From positions 119,126-183,125 of the forward strand of contig RQTK01000004.1 of NCBI GenBank assembly GCA_003991915.1: 64,000 nucleotides of DNA, in the 5' to 3' direction. This DNA is from Elysia chlorotica (lineage: Eukaryota; Mollusca; Gastropoda; Plakobranchidae). The notes beneath the pieces were generated by a model that made no database searches, was not told the origin of the DNA, and was given only the letters and a program-made list of their open reading frames with translations. Shown piece after piece: positions 11,451-23,503 of the stretch. Position 1 is the first letter of the stretch; each line of letters starts with the position of its first letter. The position numbers were made by a program, and so were the translations under genes.

Positions 11451-14400
11451 CATAAAATGATATGACAAAAAAAGATACATGTACTTTAAAGGCTAGGTTT
11501 ATCAATGGAATTTGACATCTAAAATGAACACAAAAAAACAACAAACAAATTAAATTTTAAAGCTGTGTAGACGAAATATTTGGTATCATATTGCAGATAA
11601 TGTTACAGTTTTTCTTAACAATATAACATGATCATTAAGCTTCATTTGCCTACTGTTTAGATATATTATATCTATCTATATATCTAACTTAAAAACTTTT
11701 TGATTATGATTATTTCCAAAACATGATGTAATCCATGTTGCCATGCTGTAAGTTAGAATTTCGAATTCCTCTTTTCACAAATAGATCAAATAAATTGACC
11801 ATCCAGCCATTTCAAAACATTGAGCTTTAACTTTAATGAAAGATGAAATATACAAATAACAAGGCAATAAAAAAATAACTTATCTCAACCTAAGGATCAA
11901 GACACAACAACAGCAACAACAGCAACAACAACACAAAAACAACAACAAAAAACCCAGCAAAACAACCCCTCTTGAATTTATTACATTTTGTAGTTTTTAA
12001 AAATCAATCTGCTAAATGCTTAAAATTTCATTTTGTAAGATAGGTTATCAAACAAATTTATCTTTCTAATAATGATTCATGATAATCTGGCCAGAAGATA
12101 CAGTTAAAAAAAAATTAAAACACATGCTTTCAAACATTGGGCGGTTAAAAAAAAGCCCTTGGCTTTTCATAATTACTATTGGCCTTAGTTAAAAGTGTTC
12201 TAAAAATACATGATAAAAATCTGCAACTGGTTTTAAAATGCTCTCTCCCCTCATTCCCCTTACATAAAAAAATGCCCATTAGAAGACAACTTTAACAAGA
12301 TTCTTTCACGTAAAAAAAGAAAACATACACCACACACCTCTATCAAAATATCAGGTTTGAAAGGAGATTAAAAACAAACGAAACAACACCAATAAAAAAG
12401 TCATCAAAGCACAGTACGTGAATATTTCAAATTGGCGCTTATTTTTTGCATGGTTTGGAACAAGGAGGATCAGAAGAAGGACACATCATAAGAATGAAGG
12501 CAAGATCTAAACTGGCTTGTTTAACTATTTGTACAGCACAGGCAAATGAACATCTTGCTTTGAATTTGTGGGCACATTGTAGGATAGGGCAAGAGAAAAG
12601 TTTATTAAAAAAACAACAAACAATTACCTGAACAGTACATGTTTGAATCTACACAAAGGAAAAACACAATATCAGACAATACATGAAATGCATATTTTTC
12701 TCCGTTTCCTCTAAAGAGGTCTATGGTGAAAAATCATTAGCATATTATGGACACAATTTCTAGACAAGTGATTTTCAGATTCAGGGAGATCAAAAGTCTT
12801 TCAATTAAAAAAAAAAAAAAAAGGCAAGAACTACTTTGGTCTCCATAGCTTATGTATACATACAAAATCATAACTTGGTAATTTTTTATTCATTGAGAGG
12901 TAAGCCCACTCTTAGCTATAAAGTGAAAATAGACGTATGCTCTGGAAAAAGGGTATATATATGCGTGTGTACTACAGGAAAGGGGTGCACAACCATTACA
13001 TATCTATCTGAGAAGTGTATATATATTTATAAAATGCTTGCATTATATCAAAGCAATATCATGAGAAGGGAAGGTAAGGGCAGGTAACAAGAAACAGTGT
13101 AGCTGGCTTAGAGAGTTGGGAAACAAATTGGAAAATAGGAAATACTTAACATCAATTAAATTGTACATAGGTTGTTATTAGTTGTATAGAAAATACTCTT
13201 TTTGCTTTTCATGTAATTTATAATAAACATAGGATCATTTAAACTTAAAACTTAAAAAAAAAAAGGTTTCTCTATGTATATAAACGACTAGGACTGCTCA
13301 GAAACCACAGCCCTAAATTTTTTAATACGTTCAAAGAAAAGGAAATCTAGGTTCTATATAGAAGTTGGAAAAAAAAAAACACTTAAAAACACTGCAGTGT
13401 ATAAATGGAAGTATGAAGAGAAGACATTTCATACTGCTACAGATGTGTCCCATTCACAATATACATGTTAATCATTTAAACAAAAAAATCAAAAGCACAA
13501 AAACATGATCTACATCATAAGAAACAAAACCATAAAAATAAAAAACACATGTCTAGCTTTGTAACAAGTAACAAATTGAATCATAAGAATCAAAACAATA
13601 CAGGACAAAAACACTCATTCAAATTTAGAACTGTGAAAACTTAAGATGAAAAAACAACAAGAACAAGAACAAGAACAACAACAACAACAAAAACAGAATC
13701 GAAAAGGGTGGTTGGGTGAAAGGCTTGGGAGTGGGTACACGAGGTGCAAGGAGATCCGAGGTGGACCACTGGTAAATAAGTATAAGATTCGTTGTCAGGA
13801 TAGAGCATGCTGGCTTCATGACCCTAGGCATGGGCCGGAAGATCATGGGTGTGAAAGGTAAGACATGTACGAGTCGCTACAACAACAATTACAACCAAAA
13901 AATATACTGGTGCAACTTTCAAACAGGCATACATCATTCCTACACAAAAACACACATCCTACAGAAAGGGGCAAAAATATAAAATAACTGTAGTGGACAC
14001 TGCAGAAGTTGGTATCGCTTTTCGTTTTTCATTTATCTTTTTTCTGGCACCTACCCTCACAGATTGAAAATCTTGTAAATTCAACTTTGTCCCATACTCT
14101 TCATGATTTTTCCTGGCAAACGGAATTTCTAAGGTAGATTGCCACTAAATTACTTGATGAACTTTACTTTTGCTGTGACTTCAGGTGTATGTCATTGTTT
14201 TCAGGTACAATTGCAGGAGATTGCCTGATGCAGTGTTGGGTGCTAACATCTTTGATGTGATACTCTGATATTTGGACACACAGACAAAGATACGCAATGC
14301 AGAGGCTGCTGAATCAATAACCAGAACTGGGATTGATCTTTAAGAAAATATACGTTAAGGCGAATGTACATTTCTGAAACTGAACCCCAATACGGTTTGA

Positions 14401-17400
14401 AAGAGGCAACAGTTTCAATGTTCTTGCTAACAACATCTTATTACATGAAAACTATAACTGTTTTATATCTCTTCAGAAAATTTGAAATAATTATATTAAA
14501 ATATACTAGATATCTGAAAAAACAAAAAAACCCAAAAATCCCCAAACAAAACAAATGAAACACCCTCTAGTAGGGATGTGATGTTTGGATTGAGTACGAG
14601 ATTTCTGTGAAAAGAATAATAAAGACAGACTTAGGATTATACATATATATAATCTCAGTTAACATTCAACCACTGCAAGAGCTCATATATATATATATAT
14701 ATGCAGAATACTAGAAACAAAAAAATTGAAACAGAAATCTGCTTGACTCAAGAAAGGAAGTAAACACTGTGTGAACTGGAAAGCAAATAAAAAACCAAAT
14801 AAATTACAGGGCATCAAATACCATTGTTCCTCTGTACTGAAAGAGAAAGCCAAGACATAAATAACCAAACAAATGTATATATGTTCTTGCATTAACTTTG
14901 TTATTTTAGCTGAGTAAACATTATGCTTCTTATTGCAATTTCTTCAACTGTTAGATTTATAAATATTATTAATACACTGTCATAAAGTGTATCAGCTGCA
15001 GAAATACTTTGGAAATAGAAAATAACAATGACAAGCAATAAAAACTTTACAAAATTCATAGTCTACCTTGTTAACGACATTTATTAAATCTTTTACAGTA
15101 AAATCGTTATTTAAAAAAAAATCTATTCATAATACTGCCAAGCCAAAAAGTTGCAGAAAAATAAATACTCTGCAGCATATTTATCTCCTGCATCATTACT
15201 ACTATATAATCATCGAGTAAAAAAACCCAACAAATTTATAGCACTGTGCTGAAGTTTGAGCCATTTCAGTGTTCTATCACATGGGCAAAAATAATTTGAT
15301 TTAACATATATAGTGAGATCACTGGGAAAGATACGCTCTCTAAAAAGGGCATCAGACTTTTTTTTTAGCCCTACTTAAAGGAAAACAATTTATGTTTGCC
15401 TCAATGTTCAATAAAATGTGCCATTGAAGATTCCTTCATGAAGTATAGAGCAAACTTTGGTTTAACAGATGATTGACACAGCTCTTTTCATTCCTATTGC
15501 TATTTAGCAAAATAGTCCTAAGTCTCCATCTAATATTTTGGACATAAGCCCTAAGGGATTTTTCCAATGCAACATCTAAAAAAATAATCTCAGTTGGAAT
15601 GCTCAAGTATCAGTTTTTCAGCTTAAAGCGGGAGCTGCAGTCGAATCTGCTCTGTATAAACCCTGTTAAAGATAAAACTATGTTGCAGGCACCAGTTCCA
15701 TTAAAAAAAAAATTGAATAGTCACTGACTAATATAAAGATGGATACAATAAACTTTTAGAATGCCCCAAAAGGTTTGTCTTAAACGACTTCCATTGTAAA
15801 AACAACAAAACTGACGGATGCAGGTATACAAAATGCAGGACTTCAAAAAGGAGCTCTTCTATGAGGAAAATGGCATTTTGATTTACCCTGATACTCCAGC
15901 AAAAAAATAATTATCAGATTTTTTATTATTATTGATGCTTCCATGTCAACCACAGATGATTAACCCAGATGAAACAAGATCATTTGTTGGGACGTTAAGG
16001 TAAAACAATTTTAAAGAGCTCATTCACAACATGAAAAAAAAATTGTACACCAGTTGATTTAACACTTATACAGAAGGTCCAGGAAAATATATCCTTAATG
16101 GTATACACAACAGACTTAAAACTGGACAAACAGTCGGAAGGCACGGAGGGGTTTAAAAGCTTTAGAGTAACCACACTTGATACACAGGATGCCATTATCA
16201 AACAGGAAAAACAACTAAAAAAGGTATGGACTGACCCCCACCCCCCTCAATCTCTCCCTGATAAATTTTATAATAATTCTAGCTGATGAAAGATGGAGAT
16301 TCGTGATCTATCTATCTAAGGATGAAAAAACAAAGTACTTATTATGACTTATCAAAGGGTTTACCATTGAAAATACAGTGGGAAATAATCGCAGATGTAA
16401 ATTTAAAAAGGGAGTAAAATAAAAAATAACAATAAAAAAGGACAGGAACAACACAAAATTTACTTGCATTGCATCTCAGGATAAACATCATAGGCAAAGA
16501 TAGTAATTTTGTAGAAACCAACACACACAGGAACTTTTACATTGTTCATGAATCGACATTCAGTAAGGAAAGGTATAAACCTAAAGTCTATGGATATGAC
16601 ATCTATGTAAAGGCACTCAGGATCACAACCCATCACCGTGAAAATAGAGGCATCACTCTGTTTTAAACAAGTTATTCAAAAAGTTCAGTTTGTTCACCAT
16701 CTGAAAAGCTGAAATAAAATTTAGAAATCCCACACACAGAAGCCTTGGTAAATCTATATATGGACTTAAATTTCTCAAATCCACAAAAATCAACGATTAT
16801 ATCTGAAAGGGGTCATAGTAAAAGATGACTTGAAAGGTGAATGCAAGAGGCCAGCCAAGTTAAATTATGTACTCTTTACAAGGACAATATTTATAAGTCT
16901 CAATATGTAAAAGAGAAAGCCACAAAAGTTGAAATTGAGTTTATAAAAAAAGTAATACAAAAAAATGGCCTGGTTTAATTTTATTTATTAAAATCATCGG
17001 AATGGAACAATCAAAACTTGTCAAGACGTATCCTAGGGTCTACACTGTTGTGTACGGGTTGATTGACCGTTATTTTGGAGACCCAAGTTCGCTCCCCCCT
17101 CCCACTGTATCATCCAAGTTCACCATTTCAATGTTCCGTTTAACCCAAGCACAAGTAATAGGCTTTATATAGTAGAAAAAAACGGGGATTCTTGAAATGT
17201 CCCGCTGCTGTGGGTGCCCTTGTAGGTATGCACTTCTGTATATGTTTAATTACTTTTAATAGGAAAGAGTCCTTTAGTTTGATATAGACTTCAACCATTT
17301 AGAGATAAAAAAATATAGAGGTTCAGTGAAAAGCACAAAGAAAAACCTCCTGCTTGCCTTCAATCTTTGCCTGGTTGTCTAGCTATCTTATATGAAAAAA

Positions 17401-18327
17401 TTGCCTGGCAAAATTTTATATAGAGACACATGCTTGCATTGAATACTAGATCCCCTAAACAACGGTTATTGAAGACAATATACCAACAACGGAATAGGAT
17501 ATAACTTTATCACTAACAACGCTTCTATCACCATCATAAAACTTATTTAAATTATTTCAATAACACATCCTGTGGCAGAAAAGACATACCAAACAGATCT
17601 ATCAACATTCTAACTTGACTAACTAACTTTAAAAAATTGTCATTGTAGAAGCTGGTCCATTAGGCAGTTGTGATGCCACTATAATCATGCTGGGTAGACC
17701 TGAATTGACACTACAGGATAAGACATATGGGTACAGATTTTAAAGGGGCCAATTCTTTATAAATAAATATTGAAAGATCAAAAAGAAAAAAAAACACAAT
17801 ACCGCACATAATACCTAAGAGATGGAAAGAAGTGCAAAGTGGAAAACTTGAAAATGTAGAAATACAACTCTGTCAAATATGAATATAACTTTTCTCCTGA
17901 TCTGCACTTAAGTCCTCATATTCTTTTCTAAAAAACTGAATTTTTTTTAGAAACAAATTTTTAACAACTTTCCTGATTTGCTCACTCAGAATAATTTCTT
18001 CAATGAAGCAAACACCAAAAACTTGCATCACTATAAAAATGCCCTGACAAAAGTGAAATATTCATATTCTTTCAAATACGCAACATGTGAGCACTTAAAA
18101 CTCAAATTTTTATCTGTTTCCCATTTTTGTTTCAATTGCTTGTATATTCCATCAGTAGAATGAGGAGCAAGTAAGCATTTGTTAGTTTTGTGAATTTTCA
18201 TACCACAGCAATAAATCTATTACTATACAGGAATAAATTACACCTTGATTAGAGAAAAGAGAAATATTGTAAAATATAACATGAAGAAAAGATGTGCACA
18301 TGGGAATAATACATGTATAACGGAATA

Positions 18328-18515
18328 GGAAGGAATGAAATGCTAAATAACAGTCAAGTTGGCATGGAGGAATGAAATACTAAATAGCAATAAAGTTGAC
18401 ATGGAGGAATGAAATACTAAATAGCAATAAAGTTGACATGAAGGAATGAAATACTAAATAGCAATAAAGTTGACATGAAGGAATGAAATACTAAATAGCA
18501 ATAAAGTTGACATGG
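18328..18515. repeat. 37-bp tandem repeat, about five units
   Basis: Unit contains ggaatgaaatactaaatag then caataaagttgacatg, repeating every 37 bases. The first unit is the most diverged. Confidence 0.85.
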
Positions 18516-20739
18516 TTTGTGCTATGCATTGGAAGAAAAATCAACTATATAAGTTAAAAAAACAACAACAACTTTTTGAGGATTAAGATACAAACAAATC
18601 CTGCATGAAAATATTTAACAAGCAAGGGATGCGTGAGGATTTAATGGCAAAACTACAGGGACAGCAAGAAACTAGATCAGCAAGGGAAGGTACATTGTAT
18701 TGTTCTCAATATCTGGCAGACTGGTTCAGGATATATATGCACATTAACATTGTTTATATATATATATATATTTATCTACTTGTACCTCATTTTACGCTGA
18801 GAACATTTTTGTTTATATGCAAAAAAAAAACAAACAAACTGCAAAGGTCTCTTCTCTATTCACAAGAATTTCTTAATTTTTTTTGTTTGTTTATCAAATA
18901 ACAGTAGATGTTAAAGATTTGATACAGCATGAAAATATGAGATCAGATACACAAAACAAATATTTTCTTAAAATAAATGTTCCTTGAAGGTAAACAAAAC
19001 CAGCGGTAATAGAGCTTTTTTGACTAGGCACCAAAACGCAATGCAAAAACAGAAAAAACAAAACAAAACAACAACCAAAAAATAAATAATTACAGCCTTA
19101 TGAGTATGATATGTTGGAAAAGGAAGGGGAAAGAACAGAACATGTGTATACAAATTATAACTGCTGTAAGTAGGAATTTCCTGTCCCTTGCATTAGTGAA
19201 GAGTATCTACCTCAAAACATGAGCAAATCAAACAAGAGAGCACACACTTAACCACACAAAACTTACGTGACAATAAGGATTAAAAAAAAACAAAACAAAA
19301 AAAACAGGGAGGGCCAGGGGAAGACAAGCTATGAACAACGTTTGATTATTCCCAATTAACACGAAAGGATGAGAAATACATTTTTGTGGAACCTACTTTC
19401 ACACATTCATCACGCATTTTGAAAAAAAAAAGAATACACACACACCTGAAGGCTTAAATCAAATTTAGGAATCAAAGAGTGATAAAAAAAATATAATCAA
19501 GCCCAGGCTTTCCACAAAACTGTTCAGATTGGTGGTAATGTGCAATCACATACATGACAAAGTTTTGGTTCAATCATCTAACTACCACATGAGATGTCAA
19601 TACAAATTATTTAGCTAGTTTGAGGTAAAAGGGCATAATGTGGGTGCCTTGCTGCACAAAATATGCTCGCCCTGATCAAGATTAATTTCTACAAAAAAAT
19701 ATAAGTGGCATTGATATATTTGCTAAAGAAAACAATTTTTTGACATTGAAAGAAGGTATAAACAATACAAGGAATATGTAAAAAGACAACAATTTTTTTT
19801 TTGTGGGGGGGAAGATAGTAACAACATAAATAATGGCACACGGATTTTAATCTCCAACAGGCAATGGGAAAGAGGCACAAAAAAAAAAAAATCTAAATAT
19901 GAGGAGATTCTTAAGCAGAAAAAAATAAAAGGGTAATTTGTTAACAGAATATAGCTCTCAGAAATTTTAATATAATCCTAAATTCTCTCTCATAAAAAAC
20001 AACAACAACGCATATCCAAACCAATTGGCGTAGAAAAATGCTCTACTATGGACAGAAAATACACACACACACATTTTAACTCATATTCACCTAAAAACCA
20101 ACAGCATCTCAGCTTGAAATAAATATACACACACACACACACACTACACTCACTAACCCCATCACCAAACAAAACCAACCACACCACAGAATTTTGGAAG
20201 AAATCCTGCTTTACCAAGACTGGGAAACAATCATTGATTATGTGAGGTATATGCAATGCTTCAAAAAGGCAATTCTACATCGCAAATAAATTTGGAGTGA
20301 TGCTTATAAAATAAGCTAAGCTTGGAAATGTGTATTGCTTAAGAGAAGAAGAACAAAGATAACAACATGGAGGGAAGGAACAATTTATGCGGTGCGCATA
20401 ACAAAGTTTAGCCACAAATTCACACCCTTTGTATAACATGATAAAATAATTTAAAACATTGCTCTAAAAATAGACACATTAAAAAATGTTCCGATGAAAA
20501 ATCAACTACAACCAAAACTATCAAACGAGACAATGTTTTTTGGTTTCTTTTGTTTGCCTCCAAAGGCCTATTGTAAATCAGCTGACTCCGTGAAAGATTG
20601 ATGACTCTAATACTAATGCCAATGCTAATGTAATGAGAGACAAGCTACAATAATCACTTCACCCTGTTAACCACAAGGTTTGAGATCAAACAGTTTTCTT
20701 TTCCTACATGTTTCAAAAAATAAATCATCTACTCCATCC

Positions 20740-20830
20740 TGATTCCTGTCGGTAGCTCTTGGGAACCTAGGAGACATAGTACTGTGAGCAGACCTCTGCT
20801 CCCTCAGGATAAAGATACTCCTACACCCTT
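20740..20830 (+). repeat. SINE tail fragment
   Basis: Contains tcttgggaacctaggagaca followed by gcagacctctgctccctcag, resembling the second SINE tail type. Short and diverged. Confidence 0.35.
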
Positions 20831-22889
20831 TATTGACCAAGAAAAGCTAATATTTAGAGCTGAGCTAGTTATAACCATAATTCCATCTAAGAGATAAAAA
20901 TGAGTACTTAAAATTAAAATTATTCTACATTTGTCATTGGCAAAAATTCATGAAATTATCAGTTTTCTCTGCGGAGTTAACATTTTCACCTTTTTTTTTT
21001 TAAATAGTAAGAAAAACATTATCAACATTTTTAAAATACCTATTTTAAAATACCCATTATATTAATGTGTGGGAGCACAAATTTCCAAAAGCTTAAAAGT
21101 TCTTTGCTCCTATAAACACCAGGAGCCCCGAGGAGGGGTTTAAGAAATGTTTGGGCATGATTGGCAATTTCCAACGTTTCAGAAAAGCTGCAAGGTGTAG
21201 TGTGAACATATAAACATCTCACATAAAAAACTAGAGCTCTTACCCCTCACTGAAAATGGTGAAGTAACAGCTACCAGCTTGTACTTTAAAAAAAAAAAAT
21301 TAATCATGGTATACATATAAATATACATTTTCTATTGCAGGAATATTACATAGAATAAAATTATTCAATTAGATCCAATCCTCATAATTATGGTCACACA
21401 AATTAATCATACTCCTATTGAAGATCTTCCTCTCATCACATCCAGCAGTCATTTATGTAATAATGTACATATTTAATTAATTACTCAATATATACAGAAA
21501 CACAGAGCACAGGCTTTTGCAAAAAATTCTCTTATCTATAACTGCGGCACACAATTGTAAAAAAAAAAAAAAGGAAAAAGTTTGTGTGTGGGAGGGATAT
21601 CAAAAACTGGGCTGGGTAAGGCAGGGTGGGTATTGTCAGTTATATAGTAGCATAGTTATTTAGTATATCATTGGGTGAAGAGGATTTTGACGTCAACAGC
21701 AATACCAGTCTAACAAAGGAGGAGGAAGGAATGTAGCACTTGGACTTGCCAAACTCCACGTTGATTACAGAACTGTCTGTCACAGCGTTGCATACTTCAG
21801 AGTATGAGGGGTAATATAAGAAAAGATATATGTACAAAATTTAAATTGTCAGCAAAGATTCTCCTTTATTTTTTTTATTATTTTTTTTTAAATGGAGTGA
21901 TTAAAAGTTCTTTCGACAATACCAATACATGAAGTGCTACCACACACTGTCCCTAATCTACTTCTATGAACCTTTCATAATTCAGTGATGCCAACTGGAT
22001 CAATATTTTTACTGAACCTATTACTATAAGCAGCATAGCATATTGAATCAGAAAAAAGACTATTAACTGAAATGTGCCCTGCAAATTTTTCTTTCACTGT
22101 AAATCTGTAAATTTAGGGAAATTTACTTTACTGACTATTGACTAATAGGCAGAGTACGCTGTATTGGACCTTCAGTAAACCATATGATGCTGTTGTAAAT
22201 CAATTAGGTTATGTAAAACTTCCATACACATCTAATGACATTGTAAAGAGTGGAATCACACATATCAAGTGGGCACAAGAGCAAATGCTCATAGGCGTGT
22301 TTAAAGTTATGGTACCTGAGAGAACATGGTTATGACGCATTCCAGCAGAGATTGAACTGTCCAACATAAAAGGTCATCCTAAACTCTTCAAAGATTTCAA
22401 ACTTTCAATCTTAACATGAAAAAAAAAAAGCAAAACAAATGAAACAGAAAAAAATGAAAATCATGTTGAAAATAAATTGACCTGAGATTGCTCTGTTACA
22501 TAATAATATCAAAGAATTACATGATATGTGGGGCAAAGTAAGGTTGATATTCAGCCTAATGGTTGTGATATAGAAATTTTGGAACTAAAGCAACCATAAC
22601 CTTTAGAAGATTTTCCACATATAACATCTCTTATGGCAACTGCACCAATTTCTAACCATCTTTAAATAAACCTTAAACAAAACCCATATTGCTCTTTACA
22701 CATTCTGTGGTCATCTTTTTCTCGCATTCCTTGATATGTATTGGTTTGACTTTTAAAAGAAAATCATTCAAACTGAACACTAAAAAAACACCTAGAAAAA
22801 GATCACATTCTTCATCAGTATCTATGTTCTTAACAACCGACATTTACAGTCACTTCTTTTTTTAAATCTCTCAATTTTGAAGCGTCCAA

Positions 22890-23238
22890 GATGTTGCTAC
22901 ATCATGAATTCCTCTAAATTTTGATGTTGCTACATCATGAATTCCTCTCAATTTTGATGTTGCTACATCATGAATTCCTCTCAATTTTGATGATGCTAAA
23001 TTATGAATTCCTCTCAATTTTGATGATGCTACATCATGAATTCCTCTCAATTTTGATGATGCTACATCATGAATTCCTCTCAATTTTGATGATGCTAAAT
23101 TATGAATTCCTCTCAATTTTGTTGATGCTAAATTATGAATTCCTCTCAATTTTGTTGATGCTAAATTATGAATTCCTCTCAATTTTGATGATGCTAAATC
23201 ATGAATTCCTCTCAATTTTGATGATGCTACATCATGAA
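22890..23238. repeat. 33-bp tandem repeat just after the RASAL1 stop
   Basis: About 10.5 units of a 33-bp sequence (aattcctctcaattttgatg then atgctacatcatg). Because 33 is a multiple of three, both strands stay open for over 110 codons, giving an 11-residue periodic peptide. The array starts about 70 bp beyond the RASAL1 stop, in its 3' UTR, so translation is not expected. Full units contain the small stem ATGATG-cta-CATCAT. Confidence 0.9.
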
Positions 23239-23310
23239 TTGCTCTCTCTCTCTCAATGTTGACGTATCAACTGATAGAGCTGCTGCTACATCTCCTCACT
23301 GACGCTGCTG

Positions 23311-23503
23311 CTAATGCTGCGTGACCTTGAGTAGATTTCGCGCCAGCAAGGACGGGGAATACTGGCTGCTGCCGTGGGAGACGAAGGAAGTGGTTGTCGA
23401 CGTCGATGAGTTGGACGAGGCGAAGGATGCGTTGGAGATTGCGTCGGCAGGCGGTGAAGGGCCGTTCTCCGCCAGAGTCATGCGTAGATCGTGCTGGCAC
23501 TTT
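23311..23503 (-). CDS. RASAL1: RASAL1 exon 19 with stop
   Basis: Acceptor CCTGCAG. The frame set by exon 18 gives [20 protein letters not shown], a Ser/Thr-rich stretch, and [13 protein letters not shown], ending at TAG 23313-23311. The last residues resemble the LARLLRVL segment near the C-terminus of RASA4. Confidence 0.85.

Larger units (their letters stand above)
10120..22880 (-). other. Long repeat-poor, A-skewed region (possible RASAL1 3' UTR or lncRNA)
   Basis: About 12.7 kb without recognisable coding sequence. The plus strand is strongly A-rich (many aaaacaacaacaa stretches), so the minus strand is T-rich, continuous with the RASAL1 transcript. Only one SINE-tail fragment was noticed (near 20750), against several per 5 kb elsewhere. 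It holds small tandem duplications at 11308-11450 and 18328-18515 and short microsatellites. It is either one very long 3' UTR or a separate minus-strand RNA. Confidence 0.4.

Noticed and set aside
22871..23262. Two opposite 113-114 codon periodic proteins
   Set aside because: Both arise from the 33-bp repeat; length divisible by three keeps the frame open without coding selection.
23267..23500. Alternative frame across RASAL1 exon 19
   Set aside because: The phase from exon 18 (AG + A) fixes the frame ending at TAG 23311.
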